Assembly (NCBI GenBank): GCA_007134805.1
Contig: SLKB01000114.1
Location: 1-9,040, forward strand
Origin: Paracoccaceae bacterium
GTDB taxonomy: Bacteria; Pseudomonadota; Alphaproteobacteria; Rhodobacterales; Rhodobacteraceae
Direction: 5' to 3'
Length of the DNA: 9,040 nt
The notes below the pieces were generated by a model. The model ran no database searches. It saw nothing but the letters and a program-made list of their open reading frames with translations, and had not been told where the DNA came from. Shown here piece by piece: positions 1 to 5,156 of this stretch. Position 1 is the first letter of the stretch, and every line of letters begins with the position of its first letter. The position numbers were made by a program, and so were the translations under genes.

Positions 1-542
1 ACCGCCACCATCCCCTCGGTCAGGCCCGAGGCGACCATCCACCAGCCGATCGCCCCCTGCAGCCCGCCAAGCCCGCCCAGCAGCAGAAGGCGCGGTGTCC
101 AGCCAGTCGGAATGCGCCCGCGAATCCAGAACCATAGAAACCCCACCCCCCAGACAAGCCCGATCACCCGGCCCAACTGCCGGTGGCCCCATTCCCACCA
201 GTAGATTACCTTGAATTCGTCGAGGGTCATGCCCTGGTTCATCAAGTGATACTGGTCGATCTGGCGGTATTTCTCGAATTCCTCGGCCCACATCTCGGCG
301 CTCAGCGGCGGGATCGCGCCTGTAACCGGGCGCCATTCGGTGATCGAGAGCCCGCTGTCGGTCAGGCGCGTCATGCCGCCCACGACGATCATCACGCAGA
401 CGAGCGCGAAGAGGCTCAGCAGCCAGATGCGGATAGACCCGCGCGAGGATTGGCGCGCGCCGTCAATGAGCCCGCCCCTGGGGGCTTCCCTGGCCTTTCC
501 GGTGTCCGAGACCTCTTCGAAAATCGCGCGCTTGCTGGCCAT
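1..542 (-). CDS. ctaA: Heme A synthase (CtaA/Cox15), 5' part only
   Basis: The gene runs off the left edge, so only about the first 180 residues are present. Heme A synthase is an inner-membrane enzyme that oxidises the C8 methyl of heme O to a formyl group, giving heme A for aa3-type cytochrome oxidase. The visible protein has a soluble N-terminal stretch (about 1-37), a membrane segment (about 38-57) running into a G-G-M-T-R-L-T-x-S-G-L-S motif (54-66), then the [10 protein letters not shown] block (70-79) typical of the Cox15 family. A conserved heme-ligand candidate, His120, sits in WEWGHR before a second membrane segment (about 121-141), and a third starts near 151. The ATG at 542 is supported by an AGGAG six bases upstream. 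It lies 78 bp downstream of trmJ on the same strand, with a possible promoter of its own in the gap. Confidence 0.95.
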   Translation of the reverse strand, partial: MASKRAIFEEVSDTGKAREAPRGGLIDGARQSSRGSIRIWLLSLFALVCVMIVVGGMTRLTDSGLSITEWRPVTGAIPPLSAEMWAEEFEKYRQIDQYHLMNQGMTLDEFKVIYWWEWGHRQLGRVIGLVWGVGFLWFWIRGRIPTGWTPRLLLLGGLGGLQGAIGWWMVASGLTEGMVA

Positions 543-568
543 GGAGTGCTCCTGCGGGTGACGCGAGG

Positions 569-597
569 AACCTATCTTCTGCGCCGGGGTGCTTCAA
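569..597 (-). promoter_or_regulatory. Possible sigma-70-type promoter of ctaA
   Basis: On the minus strand, TTGAAG (597-592) and TAGGTT (574-569) are separated by 17 bases. A start about 7 bases past the -10 box would give a leader of roughly 20 nt containing the AGGAG site. The -10 box matches the consensus at only three positions, so this is inferred from spacing and location. If it is real, ctaA can be expressed independently of trmJ. Confidence 0.4.
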
Positions 598-620
598 GCG
601 CCACATGCTGTCGCAGGTCC

Positions 621-1373
621 TCAGCGGGCGCGGGCGAGCTTGCGCAGGATCCCGTGAAGGGTCTGCACATCAGCGCGGGTCAGCGGCAGGCGCGACCACA
701 TGTTGCGCAGGTTGAGCTTCATGCCGGCGGCCCTGGCCTGAGGGAAAAAGAAGCCTGCCGCGTCCAACTCGGCCTCGACATGATCGCCGAGCTTTTCGCG
801 CTCGATCGCGCTTGCGAGATCGGTGCCGGCGAGGGCCATCACCTCGGGCGGCATGGTGCTGCCCTGGCGCGCGAATTCGTAAGCGGCAAGCAGCACTGAT
901 TGTGCGAGGTTCAGCGAATAGAAGGCGGGATTCACGGGGATGGTGACGATCGCATTGGCGCGGGCGATATCGTCGTTCTCTAGCCCCGCGCGCTCTGGCC
1001 CGAAGAGGATCGCGACGCGCTTGCCGGCTGCGATCATGGCGCGCGCCTGTGTCATGGCGTGTTCAGGCGTCAGCACCAGCTTGGTGAGCCCACGTCCGCG
1101 CGCGGTGGTGGCGAAGATGTAATCGCAATCGGCAATGGCAGCGGGCACGTTCTCGAACAGTCCCGCCCGGTCCAGCACCGGCGACGCACCAGAGGCCATC
1201 GCGACCGCCTTGGGGTTGGGCCAGCCATCGCGCGGGGCGACAAGCCGCATCCTGGCACAGCCGAAATTCAGCATCGCGCGCGCCGCCGCTCCGATATTCT
1301 CGGCCATTTGCGGGCGCACGAGCACCATCACCGGGGTGGGCGCGTCGAAGATTTGATCGTCAAGCGCGGTCAT
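621..1373 (-). CDS. trmJ: TrmJ-like tRNA (cytidine/uridine-32) 2'-O-methyltransferase
   Basis: A 250-aa SPOUT-class (TrmH family) RNA methyltransferase. TrmJ proteins use S-adenosylmethionine to methylate the ribose 2'-OH of nucleotide 32 in the tRNA anticodon loop. The three SPOUT motifs are visible: NIGAAARAM (27-35 region) with the RNA-contacting Asn-Ile-Gly-Ala-Ala-Ala-Arg, ILFGPERAGLEND (about 122-134), and IPVNPAFYSLNLAQSV (about 145-160), which forms the trefoil-knot SAM site. The C-terminal part (about 185-250), with a final Leu-Thr-Arg-Ala-Asp-Val-x-x-L-H-G-I-L-R block, is typical of the TrmJ branch. An upstream in-frame extension to 1685 would cross the divergent gene and lacks family similarity, so I chose ATG 1373. 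No clear Shine-Dalgarno precedes it, and an in-frame GTG about 12-18 bases upstream is an alternative. Substrate specificity (Cm32 or Um32) cannot be told from the sequence. Confidence 0.92.
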   Translation of the reverse strand: MTALDDQIFDAPTPVMVLVRPQMAENIGAAARAMLNFGCARMRLVAPRDGWPNPKAVAMASGASPVLDRAGLFENVPAAIADCDYIFATTARGRGLTKLVLTPEHAMTQARAMIAAGKRVAILFGPERAGLENDDIARANAIVTIPVNPAFYSLNLAQSVLLAAYEFARQGSTMPPEVMALAGTDLASAIEREKLGDHVEAELDAAGFFFPQARAAGMKLNLRNMWSRLPLTRADVQTLHGILRKLARAR

Positions 1374-1406
1374 TGCTGGGGTCACGGGCACATGGGGCAG
1401 GAAATC

Positions 1407-1417
1407 CCGCTTAGCGG
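1407..1417. repeat. Short inverted repeat in trmJ/thiE-like divergent region
   Basis: CCGCT-T-AGCGG is an 11-bp palindrome with one central base. With one base to the left it reads CCCGCTTA, close to the CCCGCTTG arm of the larger palindrome at 1434-1450, so the two could be related half-sites for one regulator. That link is an inference. Confidence 0.35.
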
Positions 1418-1433
1418 CATGCGCGCAAAGCTG

Positions 1434-1450
1434 CAAGCGGGGCCCGCTTG
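1434..1450. repeat. 17-bp near-perfect palindrome, candidate operator
   Basis: The sequence reads CAAGCGGG-G-CCCGCTTG: two perfect 8-bp arms around a single base. A one-base centre is too tight for an RNA hairpin of full length but is normal for a dimeric DNA-binding protein. Its right arm overlaps the TTG of a possible -35 box (1448-1453) of the plus-strand ThiE-like gene, so a bound protein would be expected to block that promoter. The regulator is unknown. Confidence 0.5.
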
Positions 1451-1474
1451 TCACCTGCGCGGGCGCAGGATAAG
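1448..1474 (+). promoter_or_regulatory. Possible promoter of the ThiE-like gene with internal inverted repeat
   Basis: TTGTCA (1448-1453, five of six consensus bases) and GATAAG (1469-1474, four of six) are spaced by 15 bases, which is slightly short. The spacer plus one base is a second inverted repeat, CCTGCG-CGGG-CGCAGG (1454-1469). The start codon follows at 1503 with a GAGG at 1495-1498. Calling it a promoter is an inference from box similarity and position. Confidence 0.35.
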
Positions 1475-1502
1475 AGGCCATGTTCGAGCAAGCCGAGGCC
1501 CC

Positions 1503-2123
1503 ATGAGCCGAGACATCCCGCAGCTTTATCTCGTCACCCCTCCGGTGGTTGATCTGGCCGAGTTTCCGGACCGGCTCGCCCGCGTGCTTGATGCGCAGGC
1601 GATTGCCTGTGTGCGTCTTTCGCTCGCGTCGCGCGTGGCAGAGGATATCCAGCGCACGGGCGACATATTGCGCGAGATCGCGCATGCCCGCGACATCCCG
1701 ATCGTGATTTCAGACCATGTCCTGATGGTTGAAAAGCTGGGCCTTGACGGGGTGCACCTGAGCGATCTGTCGAAACCCGTCCGCAAGCTGCGCGCGGATC
1801 TCGGCCAGGATCCGATCATCGGGGCCTTTTGTGGCGTGTCGCGCCATGACGGGATGGGCGCGGGCGAGGCTGGCGCCGATTACGTCAGCTTCGGCCCGGT
1901 TGGCGAAACTGGCTTGGGTGACGGGACGCGCGCGCCGGCGGATCTGTTCGAATGGTGGTCCGCGATGATCGAATTGCCGGTCGTGGCCGAAGGGGCCTTG
2001 ACCCGCGAGTTGATCGGCACGCTCGCGCCGGTGACGGATTTCTTCGCCATCGGCGAAGAGATGTGGCGCAGTGACGATCCGGTCAGCGCGCTTGCGCAGC
2101 TGACGGCACCGCTGCGCGGCTAG
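1503..2123 (+). CDS. ThiE/TenI-like TIM-barrel protein (degenerate thiamine phosphate synthase family)
   Basis: A 206-aa protein that follows the thiamine phosphate synthase (ThiE) fold from end to end: LYLVTP at 8-13, PIVISDH at 66-72, DGVHLSD at 82-88, GADYVSFGPV at 124-133 and a final FFAIGEEMW (180-188). True ThiE joins HMP pyrophosphate to thiazole phosphate. Several signature residues are changed: the early Q-L-R-x-K motif is replaced by VRLSLAS (37-43), the N-D pair by S70-D71, the T-x-T-K loop after GP by GETGLGDGTR (134-143), and the phosphate-binding A-I-G-G-I by VAEGALT (161-167). It may therefore be a paralogue with another role, comparable to TenI. The start ATG 1503 has GAGG four bases upstream, and the family-like sequence begins at residue 8. 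It is divergent from trmJ and overlaps the end of olsA. Confidence 0.8.
   Translation: MSRDIPQLYLVTPPVVDLAEFPDRLARVLDAQAIACVRLSLASRVAEDIQRTGDILREIAHARDIPIVISDHVLMVEKLGLDGVHLSDLSKPVRKLRADLGQDPIIGAFCGVSRHDGMGAGEAGADYVSFGPVGETGLGDGTRAPADLFEWWSAMIELPVVAEGALTRELIGTLAPVTDFFAIGEEMWRSDDPVSALAQLTAPLRG
2041..2059. other. 8-bp hairpin inside the ThiE-like coding region, downstream of olsA
   Basis: TCTTCGCC and GGCGAAGA form a perfect 8-bp stem around ATC. It lies 24 bases beyond the olsA stop on the minus strand and about 60 bases before the ThiE-like stop on the plus strand, so it could slow transcription at this overlapping convergent end. There is no T-tract on either side, and it encodes FFAIGEE, so chance through codon use is possible. 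Confidence 0.3.
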
Positions 2124-2943
2124 GCGCGGGGCTTTCCTCGAATCCTGCGCGCACCGCCCGTTCACAATGCCGCGCCAGAGCCTTGCGATCCCTTGTCGCG
2201 GTCACTGGAATGGGCGTGTGAAAGAGCACCCGAACCTCGCCGCTCGCGGGCTGGGACAGGATGAACAGCAAATGGCGCGCGAAGTCCATGTCGCCCCACC
2301 AGCCATAGAGGCGCGGATCTGCCCCTGCAGGCGGGCAGTAGCGCAGGCTCACCGGTTGCAGGCGCAGGTCATTCTTCAGGCTGTCCGCGAAGAAGGCGGC
2401 GAAGAGGGTTGATTTGAAATCCAGCACCCGCAGCCCGTCTGAACTCGTGCCCTCGGGAAAGAACAGAAGCCTGTGCCCTAGGCGCAATCGCGTCTCGAAG
2501 ATCTCGCGCTGCTGCAGGGCGTCGTGCCGATGACGGCGGATGAAGACGGTCCCGGTCGCCCATGCAAGCCAGCCGATCCCCGGCCAGCTCGCGACATCGT
2601 CCTTTGACACGAAATAGACACGGTCGGCTGCGTTCAGCACGAAGATGTCGAGCCATGAAGCATGATTCGCCACAAGCGCGCCCCGCCCCTGCATCGGCGT
2701 GCCGCCGACATGCAGGCGCAGGCCGAGGACCCGCACTGCTCCCAGACAGACCGCTTGCGTGATCCAGGGTGTGACCGGCCGGCGGAGCCCGCAGAAGGCG
2801 CGCTCTGGCAGGCGCAGCAGCAGATGCAGGGCCAAGCCGCCATAGATGAGCGGCGCCAGAACCGTCAGGCGCCAGATAACGCGCGGCCAGCGCGCGCGCG
2901 CAATCGAAAGCTCTGGCGGGGGATCGGGTGAATACCAGGTCAC
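2083..2943 (-). CDS. olsA: Lyso-ornithine lipid O-acyltransferase (PlsC family)
   Basis: A 286-aa PlsC/LPLAT-family acyltransferase. The catalytic HX4D motif is H94-A-S-W-L-D99 within ANHASWLD, the acceptor-binding block is FPEGTSSDG (162-170), and FIRRHR (134-139) and QPVSLRY (196-202) correspond to the other family blocks. Hydrophobic segments near 28-44 and 62-76 suggest anchoring at the inner membrane. On sequence alone it could be a 1-acylglycerol-3-phosphate acyltransferase, but it directly follows olsB, so I infer transfer of an acyl group from acyl-ACP to the 3-hydroxyl of lyso-ornithine lipid. Dual PlsC/OlsA activity is possible. The start is GTG at 2943, not ATG. Its Shine-Dalgarno GAGG overlaps the olsB stop codon, suggesting translational coupling. 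The last 41 bp overlap the end of the convergent ThiE-like gene. Confidence 0.87.
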   Translation of the reverse strand: MTWYSPDPPPELSIARARWPRVIWRLTVLAPLIYGGLALHLLLRLPERAFCGLRRPVTPWITQAVCLGAVRVLGLRLHVGGTPMQGRGALVANHASWLDIFVLNAADRVYFVSKDDVASWPGIGWLAWATGTVFIRRHRHDALQQREIFETRLRLGHRLLFFPEGTSSDGLRVLDFKSTLFAAFFADSLKNDLRLQPVSLRYCPPAGADPRLYGWWGDMDFARHLLFILSQPASGEVRVLFHTPIPVTATRDRKALARHCERAVRAGFEESPAPSRAAVPSAAQAR

Positions 2944-2952
2944 GTCCGCGAG

Positions 2953-2957
2953 CCTCA
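2953..2957 (-). promoter_or_regulatory. Ribosome-binding site of olsA overlapping the olsB stop
   Basis: On the minus strand the bases read TGAGG: the TGA ends olsB and the GAGG is the olsA Shine-Dalgarno, nine bases before the GTG start. The overlap means ribosomes ending olsB are placed to start olsA. It also supports the GTG at 2943 as the start. Confidence 0.6.
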
Positions 2958-3731
2958 GCGATTGCCACGCGTCGCCATCGCCCGGGCGGACGCGTGCAAG
3001 GCATCGGTATCGAGGATCACGCAGACATCGATGGTGCCGAAGTCATGGTCGACGAAGACGCCGTTTCCGATCACGCCTCCAAGGCGGAGATAGGCCTGGA
3101 TAAGGCTTGGCATCCGCGCAAGTACGGGGCGCCGTTCCAGCGTTTCGGCCGCTGGCAGATCCAGCGGGACCGGCTTATGCGGCCGGACCCTAAGTTGCGG
3201 CGGCGCGAGATGGTGATGATGGAGCCACGCGAGTTGCGGCCTCCAGTCGGCGAGGGTCGTGCCCGGAAAACTTGCCGCGCCAAAGAGGATCTCGATGTCA
3301 TGGTCCTGCACGTAAGAGGCGATGCCCTGCCAGATCTGCCACATGCCCAACCCGCCGCGATAGGCCGGGGCGACACAGGACCGGCCAAGTTCCAGAAGCC
3401 GCCTTCCGCTGCTGCGCAAGGGGGTGAGATCGAACTCGCTGTCGCAGTAGAAGGGCTGGCCATGCGCAAGCCGTGCGCCCGGCAGCAGGCGATAGGTTCC
3501 CACCACATGGCGCCCGTGCGCGAGCCGCGGATCGATCAGCAGGAGATGATCGCAGAGCGCATCGAAGGGATCCCGCTCGAGCCCCGCCGCGTGATCGACG
3601 TCTGCGCCATCGCCTCCCATCTCGGTCACGAATATCTGGTATCGCAGGCGCTGGACGGCCTGTTCGTCCAGCGCATCCCGCGCCAAGCGCACGATCAGCG
3701 GTGGCTGACGCGGCATATCCGAAATTCCCAT
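2955..3731 (-). CDS. olsB: L-ornithine N-alpha-acyltransferase (OlsB, GNAT-like)
   Basis: A 258-aa OlsB-type acyltransferase. It catalyses the first step of ornithine lipid synthesis, transferring a 3-hydroxyacyl chain from acyl-ACP to the alpha-amino group of ornithine. Visible family features are RYQIFVTEMG (30-39), HVVGTYRLL (75-83), LLELGRSCVAPAYR (112-125), WQGIASYVQDHDIEILFGAASFPGT (134-158 in pieces), the HHHHLAP run (171-177), and the C-terminal SLIQAYLRLGG (209-219) and DFGTIDVCVILDT (230-242). Two starts are possible, ATG 3731 and ATG 3716; neither has a strong Shine-Dalgarno, although a GGGA lies about ten bases before the second. The upstream 120 bp shows only a weak -10-like TATACA (minus, 3832-3827). 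Ornithine lipids are phosphorus-free membrane lipids, often raised under phosphate limitation, but I see no clear Pho box. Confidence 0.93.
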   Translation of the reverse strand: MGISDMPRQPPLIVRLARDALDEQAVQRLRYQIFVTEMGGDGADVDHAAGLERDPFDALCDHLLLIDPRLAHGRHVVGTYRLLPGARLAHGQPFYCDSEFDLTPLRSSGRRLLELGRSCVAPAYRGGLGMWQIWQGIASYVQDHDIEILFGAASFPGTTLADWRPQLAWLHHHHLAPPQLRVRPHKPVPLDLPAAETLERRPVLARMPSLIQAYLRLGGVIGNGVFVDHDFGTIDVCVILDTDALHASARAMATRGNR

Positions 3732-3851
3732 AGCTGCTTTTGATCCATCCTTACGCTACGTCAGCCGTCGATTGGCACCATATTGCGGCCGGTTGCAAGA
3801 TCCACTCTTGTTTTGCTCTTCTAGGTTGTATACACGCAAGGGTTGAGAGAT

Positions 3852-4034
3852 CTAACCTCGTTCGGGAAATACAAGAGTGAGAGGAATCTCCTTGCCATTT
3901 AAAACCTGTTTACCTGCATCAGCGAAGTTGATTGTCACTATATCGCCGATCCGGGACTGGACCTGCCCCACACCCCAATCCGGGTGGTGTGGGTGACGAA
4001 CGAGCATACCGGGCGTGAGAACAAGATGAGTCAT
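3852..4034 (-). CDS. DUF3553 domain protein (small, conserved, function unknown)
   Basis: A 60-aa protein that is almost entirely one DUF3553 domain: PGMLVRHPHHPDWGVGQVQS (8-27) followed by a V-T-I-N-F-A-D-A-G-K pattern (33-42). The HPDWGVGQV block and small beta-rich character resemble CarD/Tudor-like modules in general pattern, but no function is established. The length matches the domain, so I consider it complete. The start ATG 4034 gives the usual short lead into the domain; no Shine-Dalgarno precedes it, and a promoter-like pair (4042-4070) would place the transcript start almost at the ATG. It is head-to-head with chpT and on the same strand as olsB, 120 bp upstream of it. Confidence 0.88.
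   Translation of the reverse strand: MTHLVLTPGMLVRHPHHPDWGVGQVQSRIGDIVTINFADAGKQVLNGKEIPLTLVFPERG
3899..3913. promoter_or_regulatory. CtrA-box-like sequence upstream of chpT
   Basis: TTAA-N7-TTAC matches seven of the eight defined bases of the CtrA recognition pattern TTAA-N7-TTAA. It lies within the DUF3553 gene, about 130 bp upstream of the chpT start. TTAA is rare in this GC-rich window, which makes the match notable, but the local sequence is more AT-rich and one mismatch is present. Direct CtrA control is an inference. Confidence 0.3.
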
Positions 4035-4040
4035 AAGAAT

Positions 4041-4679
4041 ATGGATACCCAGATATCACAAGGTGATCAAACCCTCCTGGGCGAGCATGATTTGCGCGCA
4101 ATGGTTGCCTCGCGGATCTGTCATGATCTCATCAGCCCGATGGGTGCGATCGGAAACGGTCTGGAGTTGTTGCAGCTTTCCCAGGAGCAGACCAGCCCCG
4201 AAATGGAGATGATCTCGCAGAGCATCGAGATGGCGAACAGTCGGTTGCGCCTTTACCGCGTGGCCTTCGGGACAGTGGGTGACGGCCAGATGATGTCGCG
4301 CTCGGAAATCCTCTCGATACTGGGCAGCGTGAATGCCGCACAGCGCCATCACCTCTCCTGGGCAAGTTCGCGCGAGTTGACGCGGCGCCAGGTCAAGCTG
4401 GCCTTCCTCGCGCTGATGTGCGTCGAAACCGCGCTTCCCTGGGGCGGAGAGATCACTGTAAGCGACAATCCGTCAGGTCTGAGGCTTGCCGGGCTTGCGG
4501 ATCGGATCAAGCATGACGACGGGTTGTGGGACGCGCTGACGACCGGGGAGCATCCGGGCGAGTTGACCTCGGCGCGGATCCAGTTCGGGCTGGCCATTGA
4601 AGAGGCGCGCGATCAGGACAGCAGGTTTGCCGTTGAAGTGACCCCGACAGCGCTGACGCTCGACCTGTTCATGGTGTAG
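4041..4679 (+). CDS. chpT: ChpT histidine phosphotransferase (CckA-ChpT-CtrA pathway)
   Basis: A 212-aa histidine phosphotransferase. In alphaproteobacteria ChpT takes phosphate from the receiver domain of CckA and passes it to CtrA (and CpdR); in Rhodobacter relatives this pathway controls motility and gene transfer agent production. The diagnostic helix is ASRICHDLISPMGAIGNGLELL (23-44 in pieces) with phospho-accepting His28 followed by Asp29, in a dimerising four-helix-bundle region. A degenerate histidine-kinase-like ATPase fold follows (about 85-212), including LTRRQVKLAFLALMCVETALPWGG (113-136 in pieces). The start is uncertain: ATG 4041, ATG 4026 and ATG 3984 are in frame. I prefer 4041 because it gives a normal 15-20 residue lead to the conserved helix and avoids overlapping the DUF3553 start, but none has a good Shine-Dalgarno. 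Confidence 0.93.
   Translation: MDTQISQGDQTLLGEHDLRAMVASRICHDLISPMGAIGNGLELLQLSQEQTSPEMEMISQSIEMANSRLRLYRVAFGTVGDGQMMSRSEILSILGSVNAAQRHHLSWASSRELTRRQVKLAFLALMCVETALPWGGEITVSDNPSGLRLAGLADRIKHDDGLWDALTTGEHPGELTSARIQFGLAIEEARDQDSRFAVEVTPTALTLDLFMV
4042..4070 (-). promoter_or_regulatory. Possible promoter of the DUF3553 gene, inside the 5' end of chpT
   Basis: On the minus strand, TTGATC (4070-4065) and TATCCA (4047-4042) are spaced by 17 bases. Transcription about seven bases beyond the -10 box would start at roughly 4035, one base from the DUF3553 ATG, which would make a leaderless mRNA and fit the missing Shine-Dalgarno. This is box similarity only. Confidence 0.35.
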
Positions 4680-4687
4680 CGGCCTCC

Positions 4688-4736
4688 ATCAGCGAAAAGC
4701 ATTGCGCCATCGCGCATGCGGTAAATTCTGGCTGAT
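4688..4736 (+). terminator. Nested hairpin after chpT, possible terminator
   Basis: An outer stem ATCAGC (4688-4693) / GCTGAT (4731-4736) encloses an inner hairpin: GCAT-T-GCGC (4699-4707) pairs with GCGCATGC (4712-4719), giving eight pairs with one bulged T and a CATC loop. It begins nine bases after the chpT stop. There is no U-tract, so termination is uncertain. Confidence 0.35.
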
Positions 4737-4751
4737 CCGGTTGCGGCAGGC

Positions 4752-4779
4752 GTGACACCGGGCTTTTTTCTGATAGGGT
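4752..4779 (+). promoter_or_regulatory. Likely promoter of the lipoprotein gene
   Basis: GTGACA (4752-4757, five of six consensus bases) and TAGGGT (4774-4779) are spaced by 16 bases, with a run of six T in the spacer. The expected leader would be about 33 nt. The -10 box resembles the TAGGTT proposed for ctaA in this window. It implies the lipoprotein gene is not only read from chpT. Confidence 0.45.
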
Positions 4780-4818
4780 CGAGCTTTGAGAATTCGTGTC
4801 TCGAACCGGAGGAAACCA

Positions 4819-5091
4819 ATGAAAAAGCTCATCCCCGCCACGTTTTTGGTGGCCGCCCTCGCCCTGGCTGGCTGCCAGTTGACCGACACGGAGCGCAGTG
4901 TCGTGGGTGGGGTAACAGGCGCCGCAGGGGGTCTCGCAGTGGCCAACCTGTTCGGGGCAAACACCAACTGGAGCATCATCGGCACTGTTGCCGGGGCTGC
5001 GGCCGGGACGCTGCTTGCGCAGAACACCCAGACGGGTCGCTGCGCCTATGCGCGCGGCGATGGCACCTACTATGAGGCGGCCTGCCCGTAA
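4819..5091 (+). CDS. Small glycine-zipper outer-membrane lipoprotein
   Basis: A 90-aa predicted lipoprotein. Residues 1-18 form a lipoprotein signal peptide (two lysines, a hydrophobic core, then LALAG) with lipidated Cys19; Gln20 at position +2 does not signal inner-membrane retention, so outer-membrane sorting is expected. The mature part (about 72 residues) has a glycine/alanine-rich zipper, GGVTGAAGGLAVANLFGA (30-47) and IIGTVAGAAAGTLLA (53-67), as in glycine-zipper and 17-kDa-antigen-like proteins that insert in or associate with membranes. It ends in a short tail with two cysteines (CAYARGDGTYYEAACP). The start ATG 4819 is fixed by a perfect GGAGG (4808-4812) six bases upstream; an earlier in-frame ATG at 4786 would spoil the signal peptide. 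Exact function is unknown. It follows chpT by 139 bp and is convergent with the amidohydrolase gene. Confidence 0.85.
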   Translation: MKKLIPATFLVAALALAGCQLTDTERSVVGGVTGAAGGLAVANLFGANTNWSIIGTVAGAAAGTLLAQNTQTGRCAYARGDGTYYEAACP

Positions 5092-5106
5092 TCGCGCCCG
5101 CATGGC

Positions 5107-5136
5107 CAGAAGCCTCGCGCTGATGCGGGGCTTCTG
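5107..5136. terminator. 12-bp hairpin between convergent genes
   Basis: CAGAAGCCTCGC (5107-5118) and GCGGGGCTTCTG (5125-5136) pair over 12 bases (one G-U) around a GCTGAT loop. It starts 16 bases after the lipoprotein stop and lies 21 bases beyond the amidohydrolase stop on the other strand, so it could end both transcripts. No T-tract is present on either strand, so it may act as a weak terminator or as a 3'-end-protecting hairpin. Confidence 0.6.
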
Positions 5137-5156
5137 CCTACGCTCGCACCTTCGGA

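Noticed and set aside
183..899. Long plus-strand open frame opposite ctaA and trmJ
   Set aside because: It is antisense to two clearly recognisable genes, has low-complexity His/Arg/Ala-rich composition and no domain pattern; typical of high-GC antisense frames.
1059..1502. Upstream extension of the ThiE-like reading frame
   Set aside because: The frame is open but crosses trmJ in antisense; ThiE similarity begins only after ATG 1503, which has a Shine-Dalgarno.
1374..1685. N-terminal extension of trmJ on the minus strand
   Set aside because: It would overlap the divergent ThiE-like gene and the palindrome cluster, and the residues show no SPOUT-family pattern.
2928..3743. 271-codon plus-strand open frame opposite olsB
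   Set aside because: Antisense to an intact olsB with all family motifs; no recognisable protein features of its own.
3773..3786. Sigma-54-like TGGCAC...TTGC on the plus strand
   Set aside because: Spacing between the GG and GC elements is one base too short, and no plus-strand gene follows for more than 200 bp; likely chance.
3792..3815. Small hairpin CAAGA-TCCAC-TCTTG followed by TTTT
   Set aside because: Resembles a terminator on the plus strand, but no plus-strand gene ends before it and the stem is only five pairs.
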